A DNA stretch of 64,000 nucleotides. Origin: Rhytidiadelphus loreus (taxonomy: Eukaryota > Streptophyta > Bryopsida > Hypnales > Hylocomiaceae). The position numbers were made by a program, and so were the translations under genes. Below are positions 33,732-46,900 of the stretch, one piece after another. Under the pieces are notes generated by a model. That model had not been told where the DNA came from, ran no database searches, and saw nothing but the letters and a program-made list of their open reading frames with translations. The stretch is taken from positions 5,644,501-5,708,500 of the forward strand of contig OX344763.1 in assembly GCA_947034895.1 (NCBI GenBank), in the 5' to 3' direction. How positions within the stretch are numbered: position 1 is the stretch's first letter; every line of letters starts with the position of its first letter.

Positions 33732-36700
33732 ATGCCGCACGGCAAGTTGACGGTGATAGTGGATAGTGCTAATGGCATCAAAGACCCATCTAAGCACGGT
33801 GAGCACTTTCTTGCAGATTCAATAAATAGTACTTTTGGGATAAGGATATGTCTATATTATATTAAGGCACATCACTCCATAGATCTCTGTCACTATGGGA
33901 GGATTAGAGTATCCGTGGTATTCTGGGAAAGTCTTCAAGGTTGTTCACTGAGAGTTTCACATGATTTTCACCTACAGAGCTGATGGTTTTGAATTTCAAA
34001 GCATTTTAATCATTAAATATCACAAAATTTGGAAAAATAGCCCCAAGGAATGAGATTTGTGTACACATTGGATTATCGTAGTTGAGGTAACGACACGCAC
34101 TGTCATGCACATTTATGCAGGAAGGGGGGACTCGTACTGTACTCTTCAATGTGGAAATCAAGTTCTCAGTACCCATGTTGCTGAAGGTTTTTCACTGAAT
34201 CCTTAACACTAAGTGACCATGAGCTTACTGTATTCGATTGGATTTTCTTGCAACTGCTCTTCCTGTACACCTTCAACAACCACATTAGACTTTCATTGTG
34301 TTTACCATTCCAAGGTGTCCCAATGTAATGTTGTGCCAATTACTTTAGAATCTAAAAAATGACTGAAGTGATGTGGTTCTTCATTGTTGACAGGGGCTGG
34401 TAGCCATCCTAATTTCCAGACCGAGTTTAAGTTCGAAATCGATAGGTCCACGAATGATCTTTTTATCAGCGTTTACAGCGCAGGCTCCATGGGAGATGAC
34501 GAACTGGTTGGCTCCACTACGTGAGTACTCCACCCTTTGCTTGTGTAGCCAATTTCGTTAAATGGCGTGATTGTGGGCGCTAGAAATTGTGACATCCATC
34601 AGCGCAAAAGCTCTAAAAACTAGGGATATATTCCGTAGTAGATTTATGTTTCAGGTCGCACGTCCTGAGAAGTGTAAAAACTCGTGAAATTCTGCCAATT
34701 TCACAGTGTAGGCGTTTTGTGCTGTGATTGCCATTAGGCATGGTCATGTTGAAATGGGATGTTTCAAGGATCAAAACTGTGGCGTTCAGTGCCCAGAGCT
34801 CTAAATCTAGGACTGGAGTGTAATCTGTGTTTCAACTGAAACTGGACCAATTTCACTGCAATCCACCATTTTAACGAATATGAGTTTGTTTACGAAAAAT
34901 TTGCAAAGTCGTTCCCAAGTGCACAGTGAGCTCAGATTCAACTAACTCGAAATCAGTTCTGAAGCACCATCAAACCCAATTGAGTGTACTAAGGAAACCC
35001 AAAAGTGAGCTCAGTGCGCTGCTTAGTTTCGCATGATGTAAGGAGGCCTTTGTGGATCCACAGCAGCTCACTTTCAATTGTCTGTGTATGACCTACAGAT
35101 TGGATTTCAAAACCGTATTTTTCCATGGTCACGCAGTACCGCTGACGGCGTATCCCCTAACGCGGCTTTCAGGGAGAGCTGGGGGCCACATCAGCGTCTC
35201 TCTTCAATTCAAGGCGGTGAGTACTTACTCTTTGACCACATCGACCCTTTCACATTCTTCACTTCTAGTTCCATGCCTTGCATAGCTTAACTCCTTAGTG
35301 CCCAAATGGACGAAAGTGGTGGCTCCCCTTCGTATGGGAGTTGATACAGATCATGGTAGGAATGTAACAACATATACAAATAATACATTAATTTTTGGAA
35401 CATGTTTTCTAAGTTACTGTAATGAACTATTAGTGAACTTCCCATTTTTATCTTGAGCGCTTAGTAATTTACCAAGAATTCAAGGACTGAAACTGAATCC
35501 CTTGGAGCCCATTTCTGTAGAGGTGGCTACCAAGTATTGGATGTGGGAAGTATGGTTATATCTCGTAATCTTGCCCTCTAGCAATGTGGTGTGCTTCATT
35601 CTCGATTGAGCGTGAATTTTTTGAGACTCCAGTCATTGGGGTTATGTCCAGTAACTTGAAGGTATAACCTCATTAAGAAAATGACATCCCTTCGTCACTC
35701 TTGTGACTTGGCATGCTAATTCTCACTCAATTGAAATGCTATAACGAGGCCATGTGCAACTTAGTGATGGATGATCAATTGGCAGTAATTGCAACCTTTG
35801 TGTTGATCAATGGCACAATTCCGGGCGCCAAATTTATCGCCATTCATCAACCGAAAGCTCTAAAATCCAGGACTGCTTCAGATTTACGTTTCAGTCCGTG
35901 TGTCCTGAAAGTACCGAAGTTCTGAAATTCCGCCCAATTTAAAGAAATCCAATTGGACTTTCTCTCAACTCCAGCACCTGCTCTTGTTGCATTTACCTGT
36001 CCATTTGCAAGTTGCTGAGCCCGAACGATGTGTTCCTGCAGAGGCCCTCGCCGCACGCCCACAATCCGCATGGCCCCGTGCGCAGGAACTCAGCTCCACT
36101 CCCAGCGCGTCCACATCACAACATTCAACATCACGACTACGAAACCAACTACGAAGACGGGTATGGCAGCTCCGGCTCATCAGAAAGCTCAAAACGATCA
36201 GGGGACCCGCCCTACAGACGAAGCCAGTCCCAACTCGAGCCATATTACGAAGATCTCGAATCCCCACAAGCAGATGCCCACGAGTACCAGCCCAGCAACT
36301 ATGAACATTATGAGCATCAGCGTCCCAGCCAACAACCGGCTCATCAACCTCGGTACCACCACAATGCCAGCCCTTCGGCTCACCAAGCCATGCCCAATGT
36401 GCCAAACGGGCCACACCGAGCCATTCCAGTGAGAAGGGGAACCGCAGGGCCATTACAACCAGTGCAGAGAGCGCAATACCAGCCGCAACAGGGGATGCAG
36501 TACCAGCCACGACAAGGCCAACCACAACAGAGAATGCAAGGCCAGGGGATGCAATACCGGCCACCGCAAGAGATGCAGGGCCAGGCACCCCAGAGAATGC
36601 AAGCCCAGCCACAACAGAGAATGCAAGCCCAGCCACAACAAGGAATACAGTACCGGCCATCGCAGGGGATGCAGGGCCAGCCACAGCCTGGGGTGATGGC

Positions 36701-36806
36701 TCAAGCGGCTCGGCAAGTGGCGCAGGCTGTGGCTGTGCAAGTGGTCAATCAGAGCGTTCAAGCTTTGACTGGTGGTGTGTTGGGTGGGCTTTTCGGTGGG
36801 GATTGA
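33732..36806 (+). CDS. C2-domain protein with long Gln/Pro/Met-rich tail
   Basis: Exons 33732-33798, 34121-34186, 34394-34520, 35099-35216 and 36012-36806; all introns GT-AG, phase preserved, 390 aa. Residues 4-126 form one C2 domain (KLTVIVDSANGIKD, then DSYCTLQCGNQ, FKFEI, LFISVYSAG, DDELVGSTT and HISVSLQFKA), a fold for phospholipid and often Ca2+-dependent membrane binding. The last Ca2+ loop reads SAGSMGDDELVG, so at least one usual acidic ligand is replaced and Ca2+ binding is doubtful. The tail (127-390) is disordered: a His/Tyr/Ser/Glu-rich part, then about ten repeats of the type QPQQ(R/G)MQ, and an Ala/Val/Gln-rich segment ending in LTGGVLGGLFGGD. The layout recalls plant SRC2-like C2 proteins. 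The ATG at 33732 is the first in frame; the whole tail is one exon. Exact function is unknown. Confidence 0.85.
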
Positions 36807-38026
36807 ATTGGTGTGTGTTTGAAGCGTCCTTCCAAGCTCTAATCTAGATATTTTGGTTTTCAATCAGCCTTTTTTTTGAAAGACAAGTTGAAGATGCATC
36901 TAAGGCCCTTTGGTTTATAGTTTTCCAACTCTTATTGAATGTGCCATGAGTTTTTGAAGTTGGAATTGGAGGATGCTCTATGAGTTGTAACGTGCAAGGT
37001 TCACAAACTGTGTTAAAGGGTACATTTTGTGTATGTACATATTGTAGGTTTCAATACACGAAATGTACCCTTGTGTTAAAGGACTCTTTTAGAGTCATGG
37101 TAGTTTTAGGTGCACACCTTGTTAGATGACATTACTTTCATTGGGATGTGAAGTTTGGATTTTGGTTTGAGAATAGGTGAATGGAATGTTGGTTTTCCAA
37201 TACACCAAATATTTTTAACCTTGACATGATGAACTTAATCACCATGGTTATCAACCATGCAATTATCCATTGACTGGATGAATATGTGTCCATTCCTTTG
37301 TTCTACATGAATGTTGAGAGTCATTTGTTGGATAGTTTTTTTTATCTTTTGTGTCCTTCTATGGTTAATCGTGTAAGGACATTGTGGACCTAAGAATTTT
37401 GGTGGATGACTTCACTTGTTAAGAGTAGAAACAAATAAAGTAGTGCACCCATTGGTCCAATAATTGAAGTATTTCAGTGACTAGTTTGACTATGGAGGGT
37501 GGCATCCTTGTAGGGTTAATGAATTGGGTAATGAATGTGTCATGGCACTACTAAAATCAGGTATTTGGGGACATTCTTTTATATGCTTTGTATTCCTAGA
37601 AGTTGTGTGCTTTAGGTATCACTATGTGTACTCACAATTTATTTGTTCATTGACTCTACCATTTTATCTTACCATCGAGTATTTGAATTTTTTTTGTAAA
37701 TTTCATCTCCAACTTGCATATAGTTCCTAAGAAGTTGGTCATCCATATGTTCATTCTAAAATTAATCATTGAGATTCAAAGTTGTGCCATTTGGTCATGT
37801 ACCATAGTTCAAAATGAAAGTCCTTCAAAAATAATGCAAATTTTGTGAATACATGGAAATGAAGGATTGGGGGAACTACATGACTATTGTGTGGAATTCC
37901 TTATGATTGTACTATAGTGATAACTACATTTCCATATTTAAATACTCTATATATTCTTCTTAGAGGATATGAGATGTAGGTTAGACTTTGCAAAATTGGA
38001 TAAAATCTAAAAAATTCATTTATATT
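36807..38026. other. 3' flank of the C2 gene and intergenic DNA
   Basis: Contains the 3' UTR and, at about 37363-37517, a diverged small TTAA element (described separately). Nothing else was recognised. Confidence 0.4.
37363..37517 (+). mobile_element. Small TTAA element, diverged copy
   Basis: Begins near 'ggttaatcgtgtaagg' and ends 'gtagggttaa'. The interior has 'agtagaaacaaa', 'cattggtcca', 'gtgactagtttgactatggag', colinear with 48192-48327. The match is weak and the left border uncertain. Confidence 0.4.
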
Positions 38027-38959
38027 TTAACCCCTAAAGGACCAAGGCCGTTCTTCTGTCAAAAACTACTCAAAACTGCCATTTTTGCTGCATTCATCCA
38101 AAAAAACAAAAAAAATACTTTTTTTAGAATCTAACTATAGGATCTTGTACTTAACTAGTCTAGTATCATGTGGTAAAAATTTCATGGAGTTTGACCGTAC
38201 AGATTGGAAGATATTAGCATTCAAAGTTGAAAAAAGAAAGTTTTTTTTAACACTAGCCTGCAATTTCAGATGACTTTGAATGCCATTTGGGGAAAAGAAT
38301 TACACCATGGACCTTGAATTAAAAAAAAATTGTGTTGAAGAATTGAGTTGAAAGTCTAGAAAAAAAAAATTAAAAAAAAACAGGATTGATTTTCATTCTT
38401 TAAAAAATTGTTCAGTACAAGTAGGTCCAAGATTGAAAGAAAAACTAAATCTTTAATAGCTCTAAAATGGGATTGAAACACAATAATCTCAACGGTGAGA
38501 TTGTTCTAAATAGAAAAGTTAACCTTGTCAAACAATTTTTTTTGAAAAATTGTGAAAATTGCATTCAGAATTGAATCCTATAAGTTATTTTTTCAAGAAG
38601 ATGCTCAAATTGCCCGAAAAACAAGATTGTTCATAACTTTCACATTACTAATCCAAATGGAATGAATCAAAGCTTCACATGTAGACAAAAATATGATCTT
38701 TAAGAAGAAAAAAATTAAAAAATTAATTTCAAATTTTTGTAGATTTATTTTTCTGCCCAGTGACGTGTAAATTATGTTTAAGATGCCATAACTTTTTCTC
38801 TCGGGCACCAATTGAAATAAAATTTAAATTCCCACGAAGCTCATAAGTTTTCCTATCTTATGGGAAAGTTTCAAAAAAATTCACTGAAAATTGAGATCAT
38901 AGGAACTTGCCCGAAATCCATTTTGTCCCCCGAGGGGACAATGGTCCTTTAGGGGTTAA
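38027..38959. mobile_element. TTAA-flanked TIR element, complete copy C, 933 bp
   Basis: It starts TTAACCCCTAAAGGACCA and ends TGGTCCTTTAGGGGTTAA, a perfect inverse. TTAA at both borders with C-rich tips is the pattern of piggyBac-type elements (TTAA is both target and duplication there). Bases outside TTAA differ between copies, supporting the border. The interior is AT-rich without a coding frame, so it is non-autonomous. It is the reference copy for the pieces at 1-153, 30904-32015, 52130-52232, 52395-52905 and 63878-64000. Confidence 0.8.
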
Positions 38960-40839
38960 AGTTGTACATGTTAAGGCTAATTTTGTTATATTGGTTCTTC
39001 CGTTTAAGAATTAGAGGCCATGCGAGGGTTAAGATTCATTCACAAAGAGAATATTATGGAATCTAAAAGCAAAAATGTCAATCCCTAAGCACTTTGACAT
39101 TCATATTTTAGATAATTGATAAAGTGTCTTGTTAAGCCAAATGAATATTTTGTCCAAACATCTTCTCATACATCTAGAATAATACTCAAATCTTTAATTT
39201 ATGACTTTTTTTATGCCACAATGGACATTTAGTCATTAAGGACAGGTCCTATTGGACAATATTTCTCCTAATGCACACCCTATAATGTCCAATTGTGAAA
39301 AGGCTAGTGTAATTAGAATAGTCAGGTGTCTGCTTCTAAATTTCTAAACAATATTTGCATAAAAAATTGCTCTAGGTGAATGTGGAAGTAATAGGTCACA
39401 CCTTGCTCCAAACCATTGTTGTTTGTTGATGATTCTTTTTTGGCAAGTTTTTGTTGACCAAAGTGTAGGTGTTCTAATTAATTTTAATCATGAAGACCTC
39501 AAGTAGCAAGCTACCTTAGCATGCAAGCACTTCCTTAAACCCTCAAGGATAAGAAGACACAATTGTGTCCTCTTCAAATTTTCAATGGCAAATTCTTGAT
39601 AGGGTGAAACAAATCTCAATATGTTGTAAACTAGGATCTTGTAGAATAGCAAGTTTAGATACTTGTTACATTTTCCAATTTTCAAAATTTCAATGTGAGA
39701 AGTATTTAAAAAATTATTTAGGAAATGAAGTCTAATAGAAAAAGAGAGCAAACATAATGTTTTTCCAATGAAAGGAATAGTAGGGATGGAAAAAAACATT
39801 TTCTTGGACATTTTTGGTCTTTAATCTTCACAAAAAATTAGGTTTGGAGATTCTTTTTTCAAATTTGTACTTCCAGCAATTTTAAGATATAAGGTTTAAT
39901 CTGGTATTAAGAACATAAAATAATTAGAATGATTTCAAATTTTTTGATGATGTTCCAAACAATATGCTAATAATATCAATTGTTAAATTTCAAAAGTTGA
40001 CTCATATATTATTTTTTTTTAATTTTGTAGGATCCAATTTGGTCTGTTTTGGCTTTCTACTCCTTTTGTTTGACAAATTTGAGAGAATTTTTTATTTCTC
40101 AATTTTTAAAATTAAAAATAATGCATTTGCCATAGATTCCAATATTTTTTTTAGGGTGGTGGGGCGGGGTGGTGGGGCCAAAAGCATTATTCATCTTCTT
40201 ATAATTTTTCTTCTCCCCAAAATGCATTTTTTGCCTAAACGATTGATCTTCCAAAATTGTTATAATCTAAAATCTAATGGTCAATATTTTTCACAATTAA
40301 TTCCATGCATACTAGACAAAATAGTCTTTACTTTTGTAAGGTTAAAATTGAAAATGTCAAGCACATCCATGTGCAAAAAATATCAAAGTGGGACAATTCA
40401 TTGAAAACCTCCACTATCAAAAAGTTGTTAGACCTTGAATGGTTAAGGTGAGTAGTGCGTTTGTTGGACATTGCATACTACTTTCATAAATTAAATTTAG
40501 ATTCTAGCAATCTAGCTTAGAAGATTGCAAAAACAACAAGCAATTACTAAAAGAAATGGCTTTCATACAACATTCCATGCACACATCAATGCTAAGTGCT
40601 CTTTGAATTCTGTAAATGACGGCTTTACAAAAAAATCTCAAAAGGAAAGCTAATACAACATTTACAACACCAGATTCCTCTAGCTCTTCCCAAACACACG
40701 TATGGTTGGAAATCAATAGACAGTCATGTTCTTCCATGTTCTAGAGAATGTCGAAGTTGAAATTGAAGCGTGAGTAAGAGAGTCTTCCAAGTCCTTTTGG
40801 ATGGTTGCAAGAAGACTAATTGATTTTGTCAAAACTATA
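38960..40839. other. AT-rich intergenic, nothing recognised
   Basis: Includes a short G-rich stretch (about 40150-40175). The open frames at about 39488-39811 and 39964-40404 are Phe/Leu/Ile-rich without recognisable domains and probably reflect composition. Confidence 0.4.
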
Positions 40840-41110
40840 TTTTTGTGCTCAATACTAGGAGTACTAGGAGTACCAACAATGCTAGTGTGTGAGCAAGAAA
40901 ATGCAAACATATGAGACTTGAACAAATATATAAGTAGATATCCTACAACCATTGAAGGTGTTTATAATATAAACACCTATAATTTATGTACCTATAACAT
41001 AGTTACACTATAATTATGGAAGGTTTCTATAATATAGATACCTATAACATAGGTGTATGGTCTTTTACGTTCATGAGCTCATGATCCTAAGCTCAAATAA
41101 TAGCAACCCT
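40840..41110. repeat. Second copy of the 'ttataggcacct' repeat element
   Basis: Units such as 'aacacctataatttatgtac' and 'cctataacatag' in both orientations match the core of 2960-3480. The flanks 'gtgtgagcaag..atatgag' and 'catgagctcatgatcctaag' match its ends. It is shorter, with fewer internal units. Confidence 0.55.
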
Positions 41111-41804
41111 CCTTCTAAATAGCCACCACAATCCAAGGCTTCATTAGTGAAGAGTAAAGCTTGCCAATTGCCCAATTGTACATATCCATTTGCTTTGAAA
41201 ATGGTTCCAATGGAAAGAGTAAAGTGTTTTCATGATTTTTAATGTTGAAAATTTGAACATGTAAGTATTGATTTGGAGTTCTTTGCAATTTCTACTTATA
41301 AAAAAAAATTGCATTTCAACAATTTTTAGTTGTTCATGTCACTTCCAATCCCCCAAAACTCTTATATACAAATTTCTTAAACATTGTAAATAGCATACTA
41401 AAATAAGATAATTACATTTCTCTTATTATAATTTCACAACTTCTACACAACTTCACATTCAAAACTAGAATACACTCTAGTAAGCAAGCCCTTTAAACAT
41501 CTACACATTAGATTTTGAAAAAAAACAAAACAATTTGCTTCATTGGAGATAACTACAAACCTATATTCAAAAGGCTTTGGGGCTTGGGCATTTAGGGGTT
41601 AACTCTAATGAATAGAAATTGTACATTCTTCCAAACAATTACAAAAGAGCTGGTAAATTAATAGAAACGTAATTGGCCTCCATCAGCCCAAGCTCAATAT
41701 GAGCTACTAAACTTGGAAAATCTACATAATGTAACGCCCCAACCCATGAAGCAAAATTGCATCGTTCTTGCATCAGAAGTTCAAAACTGTATCATTCTAT
41801 TATG
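41111..41804. other. Intergenic and 3' flank of the mannosidase gene
   Basis: No other feature was recognised. Confidence 0.4.
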
Positions 41805-44800
41805 CTACATCAGGAAATCCCTAATTGTAGAAAGATTTGCTTCCTCTCTCGTAGGTTTCTTCTTCTTTGGGAGCCTCTTTGGGAACCTCTTGGTTTCTAG
41901 TCGATCGATTGAAGCGAACTCTGTCTGTCCGTCATCTTTGGTACTCTTGGATTCCTTTTTAACTGCAGTAACCTTTTTGATCCGGATTGGCAGTGGATGA
42001 GCCTCGGTGTTGAACACAAACTCAGTCAACGGCAGCACATTCTTGTCCCCAAACAGCAGATACAAATACTTCAGGGTCTCTCCTAGGAAAAAGGTCTCCA
42101 TCTTGTTTCTCATCGGAGCTGGAATAGACGTTACATCGTCAAGAGATGAATATCCCCCTGTGCCCACCTTCGTGTGGGCTTCAAACGATTGAAATATGTT
42201 CCAGCCCCATTCTCGGTACCTGCAAAAATGGCGGAAGAGAAGGAGAAAGTTACAAAAAGACAAGTTCACGTCCAGGTACAGGAACTATATCTATTACATT
42301 CGTTCGTCTGAACACAACCTCAAAATCTGCATTTTACGGGAAAGTCTGCAAGAAGTAGAACCGTGAAAAACAATAATGGTAAAGGCCTATGTAAGCTTAC
42401 ATGGAATCCTCAGTAATTCGGTAGAGCAGGAACAGAGACTCCACAGTTTCTGGTCGTAGAAGGTTGTGACGATCTGCAGGCTTGATGCGTATATCATGCT
42501 TGTAATGTGCATCCGCTCTTCCTCCTTCCACCGCCACATTTTCTTTCTGCAGAAAGAGTATACCCGTTTACTTAGATTCTCCTTTAGATGAAGCCGAGGA
42601 AGATGGAAAAGTGAAACATTATTACATGAATTCCACATGACATGGTTTTTAAAGGTGTAAATGCACGTACATGTATGTTAAAATATGCAATCTCTGGTGC
42701 AAGTCCCGTTGAGGTGACATTATACATTTCATAGCAAGCTTCTCCCAAGTCCTTTGCCAACTTCAAATCCTCCAGGTCGCTTTCACTCAAGAGACCTGGA
42801 CGAAGACATTACGTCCGGTATTAGATCAGAAGAGAGACCTACATAACAATAAAAATTCCAAAGATAGGTGCAGAGGAATAGAAAATCACAAGACAACAAG
42901 GTGGTAGCGCCAGTTTCTCTAAACTTAATGAGACGACTAATCTGAACTCAAGTGTAAATGCAACCACGTACAATGTAATCTGAAAATCAGTAAAAGTAGA
43001 TGTGTGTAATACCTTTTGCCTCCGCCTCCTTTACGGTAAGACCTCTGGTTGCACCTAGCGCAAGGTTGCCTGCTAGGAAACAAACCTTCAAAACATTTGA
43101 CCAAATTGCATAGAATGAGTACCCCAGAACTTTGACCTTTGGCCATGATAGTATAGGACCACCTTGTAATACAACTAATGAAGAAAGAGAGAAGTTTGTG
43201 ATATGGCAAGAGGCAGTTCAAAATTCTTGAGTTTCAAAAGGATAAGCCACAGAACAATAGTAAGCGCAGAACAAGTTTATCCACGTGCGGTGGAAGTGAT
43301 GTCCAATAAATGGGTTTATACAGTACATGCTGAGGTTAAACAGCTGCAACATTAAGTGCTTTAGGGGAAATGCTTTGTATCTATACCTTGACTTGAATTC
43401 TACACATTGGTTTAGATGACCCACTAAAGCAATGAAAGGAACGAAGCAGTCTGAAATGCATTCAGACGCTAGACGCACACTCAAGGATAGTGGACATTGG
43501 CCAACACAAAGGGTTTTATACAAAAGCATGAGAGTGAGTGAGCGAGAAATTCTGTAAAATACCAGATGGTCCATTTTGGGGAGTAGAGCACCGCCAGGCC
43601 CATGCGGTCGCTCCCCCACAAAAATTAAACCGTTTGGCTCAGATTTCGCCACCAATCTGTGCTTCACACCTCTCATTGCTTCTTCGTACATTTCTCTGAG
43701 ATAAGCTACGCTCGATTCGTTGTAAGCAGCTCCACCATGCTGAATCCAGACCTTGAGCAGATATTCATAATAGCTGTCTCCACGAGACCCCAGCCTTATA
43801 TTATTTCCTTGGAACTGCCCTGTATCTGCGCTGTAACATCACATCAAAAGACTTGTTAACGGTGGAAAGACAACCTTAAGTTGTTTCATAGGTCTGTCAC
43901 AACAGCACCAGAGCAAAGACAGTGAATCTAAAAGTTTGCAGAGTCCATTCATTCATGACCTCCAAAATTGTCAACGATGAGAGTAAGAGAATATCTGTCA
44001 GAGATGGCAACAAAACCTGGAGTATCTTCCATCTGAAGATAAGATATACGACCAATGCAAAAAAACTCTGTAAAAGGATTGAGTACTCACTTTATATATA
44101 TAGGCACCAAACCTTCGGTCTTTGGAAGACCATAAAAATGCTCATAAACAGACATGGCCGCTTTCTCATACTTAGGATCTCCCGTGAGCAAGCTAAGATA
44201 AGAAAACTCCAACTGAACGGAAGTTGCTTCAGATGTGCTGCTCTCACCACCAGAGTGGCCTGCAGGGCGAGCAGTCCTATCCTTCAGAAAGACGTCAGAG
44301 TAGGGAACAGGAGACTTGCTGGCGGTGAAGGCAGAAAGCAGGCGATCACCCAGATCTTTTGCACAATCAAGGTAGACCTCCGGATCCGGCCCCACGGTAC
44401 TGCCACCTCCTACCCTCAAATGGTAGGCACTTAAAAGACCACCCAAAACACGAATAGTTGTCTCGAATAGATTCACCTGGATAAGAATTAACCATTTGAC
44501 AAATAAATAACGCAACAGAACGTGGAAACCAATACATTAGCTCCTGCAAGATAAAGAACTACATGCAAGACTAAAGTCTAGAAGCCCATGCTGGAGTTCA
44601 GCGGGTCACCTGTCCCTTGCTTGAGATTCTGTCCAATAACTCTTTTTGTATCCAGGACCCGGCATCTTGAACTACATCATCCAATCCCATTATCATGGCA
44701 GTGTCAAGAGCATCAATCACAGTGGCACCCAGCCCTCCTAAGCCATCGACCCCTGTTTTGCTGACTGGCTGCAATTCATCATAACCCAATGCATAACTCG

Positions 44801-46332
44801 TATAACCCTTCCAGGCGTGTATAAAAGCCCCTGAAACTTCTGCTTGGCGTCGCCTCCATAGTTCACTGTTCTTGTTAGTCTGAGACAAGGTAACAACCCA
44901 ATGACACCCAAATGTAAGCGATAGAGGCAAAACCAATCCATCATTTTGCACCTGTTGGTCTTCTTCAAAAAAAGTGGAACGAATCAGCGTTGGGTTCACT
45001 TACAACATCGGTACTGCTGTCATTACTGAGTATTCCCGACCCCTTGACCTTCGGCGCTTGCCTATTGTTCCAGAACTGTGCCAATGTCTCTGTGCCAATT
45101 TTTCCTTGGAACTGTTGCCTCACTTTCCTTACATGACTCGAAGTAGATTGGTTAGAATGAGTGAATGCAAGGTACATAAGACCCCCAATCATAAGGAGTA
45201 ACAATATCTGGAATATGCCACAGGATCCACATTGCTTCTTCAGATTACTATTGCGTAAAGCTTGCACCGCTCTCTGCACAATTCAAGAGTGTATCTCAAA
45301 ATCTTAGCAAACTGTTGGAAATGACAACAGTCACGAGGAAGAAAACTCATAAGGTGCACCTCTGAAATAGTTTGATCCGAGTAGAGCTATATTTCAAATC
45401 TCGCTTCCTAAAATTGGAGACTTAACAGCATAGACCTTCTGCAGACCGCGCAATTCGAGTTCAAGTATTACCACTCGATGAATGTCGCTACTTCAAACAA
45501 ATACTTTGCCGGTCTAGCAACCCTTTAATACAAATATCGTGATTTCGACATATAAATTACCTTGCTCAAGTCAAGGGAAACACTTTCAGTCATCAGAGCC
45601 AAGATTAGACTTAAAGTTTCCAGTAATTTCGCAACCAAGGGTACATAATTTGCTCACATACTGTACTTCTATGATAGCCAAAACCCGAGAAATTTGGCAA
45701 GGCTAGTCAGTTCAGAAGTAGTAGCTATCCACTTGATCGGTAACCAGTATCTCTTCGCAAATGCATTTCAAACAGTAAATGCAATAGAGAACACTGGTCA
45801 TTGTGCTGATTCGTCACATCAGGGGAAAATTATTCATGTCCATCAGTCTTAATAATCTACAGGAAGAAGAGGAGTTTTGTTATAAGCCATAGCCACTACC
45901 CACTTCCGATCACTGTTCTGAAACTCAGTTTCCCAGTTTCACACTTGAATCATAGCGTCCGCATTAAAATTACGAAAGGAAACTCAAATGTGGAGCTTGA
46001 TAGTGCAAAAAACACATCTTTAAACTCAGCATGTAATATTTTCCACAACCAAGCTCCACATTCGAGTTACCTATTATATAAACAACCATGAGCAAATACA
46101 CGCAAGACCTACTAAATCAGCATATAATCACAAGCACTCGAACCACACAAAATTACAAATTCGAGGCCAATAGATTACATCGCAGAAGCAATCTACTGAG
46201 AAAATGATGATCGCCACAACAATTGCCAATGTAATGACACAAATTAGGCTTTACCTTCAAGGGAGTGCGCCTCCGGAACTTAGCGTTGTCATACTTGGTG
46301 TCTTTACTAGTATAAGGCAGTACGCTCGCCAT
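41805..46332 (-). CDS. MNS3: Mannosyl-oligosaccharide 1,2-alpha-mannosidase (GH47, MNS3 type)
   Basis: It trims alpha-1,2-linked mannose from Man9GlcNAc2 N-glycans in the early secretory pathway. Exons: 46332-46255, 45273-45004, 44879-44610, 44476-44091, 43830-43563, 43085-43013, 42795-42671, 42546-42401, 42219-41805; GT-AG throughout, phase preserved, 676 aa. The N-terminus [20 protein letters not shown] strongly recalls Arabidopsis MNS3. It is a type II membrane protein with one transmembrane segment at about 45-63 ([17 protein letters not shown]). The GH47 domain runs from about 120 to 616. E357 (DSYYEYLLK), D422 (PKMDHL) and E523 ([11 protein letters not shown]) correspond to the three catalytic acids, and T610 in FNTEAHPLP to the Ca2+ ligand. 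After the domain comes a 60-residue basic tail ([13 protein letters not shown]...). The ATG at 46332 is chosen by this N-terminal match. Intron 1 is about 1 kb. Confidence 0.93.
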
Positions 46333-46900
46333 GTCCGACTGCCTTTCGATCGCATCACCCTCATGTGTTCCACAGATCCACAACACCGAAAAACCCCGTT
46401 TGCTTTGCAAATAAATTCTATGCTCAAAATTTCCAAAATCGAACCTGATGATTGTCCCTACGACCTACTAAACTGCAACTGAGCTCACAGGTACCTCAAA
46501 TAGCGCGTTTGAGAAGACTTGGAAGGAGCAAACCCTACGGAAACGGAGAATTTTCGTTCTCCACCACACCGACGCACTTTCGGCTCAAAATAGCAACTGA
46601 GAAAGCGGCTGCAAAAGGAAAATATCGCATCCGCCTGCTTGCGGGAGATTAGCGAGCAATTCGGTCGAATTCTGTGAGAAAAATGCAGATCTGTGAAGGA
46701 CCTTGAACAGGGCATACAGAGTGGCAGAGACGACCATCAAAGCGAGTCTGTGGATTGTGTTACCGTCCAGGCATCTCCAACAATGGACTGATGCCTGTAC
46801 ACTCAGACCTCTTTAATAGCTCTTTACTGCAAGGAAAAAACTCTCTTGGTATGTGGTGCGGGGACTATGCACTAAGAGAGGTTTATGCATTTACAGAGGT
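46333..46900 (-). promoter_or_regulatory. Presumed 5' leader and promoter of the mannosidase gene
   Basis: This sequence is clearly less AT-rich than its surroundings and lies directly upstream of the MNS3 start codon. No TATA-like element can be assigned with confidence. Confidence 0.3.

Noticed and set aside
35984..36432. Two alternative plus-strand frames over the C2 tail
   Set aside because: Exon 4 ends in phase 0 and joins at the 'gcaag' acceptor at 36011 to the frame that stays open to 36806; the other frames stop early.
35965..36684. 239-codon minus-strand frame opposite the C2 gene tail
   Set aside because: It is antisense to the GC-richer Gln/Pro/Met repeats; its Val/Ala/Gly repeats mirror the sense repeats and no domain is visible.
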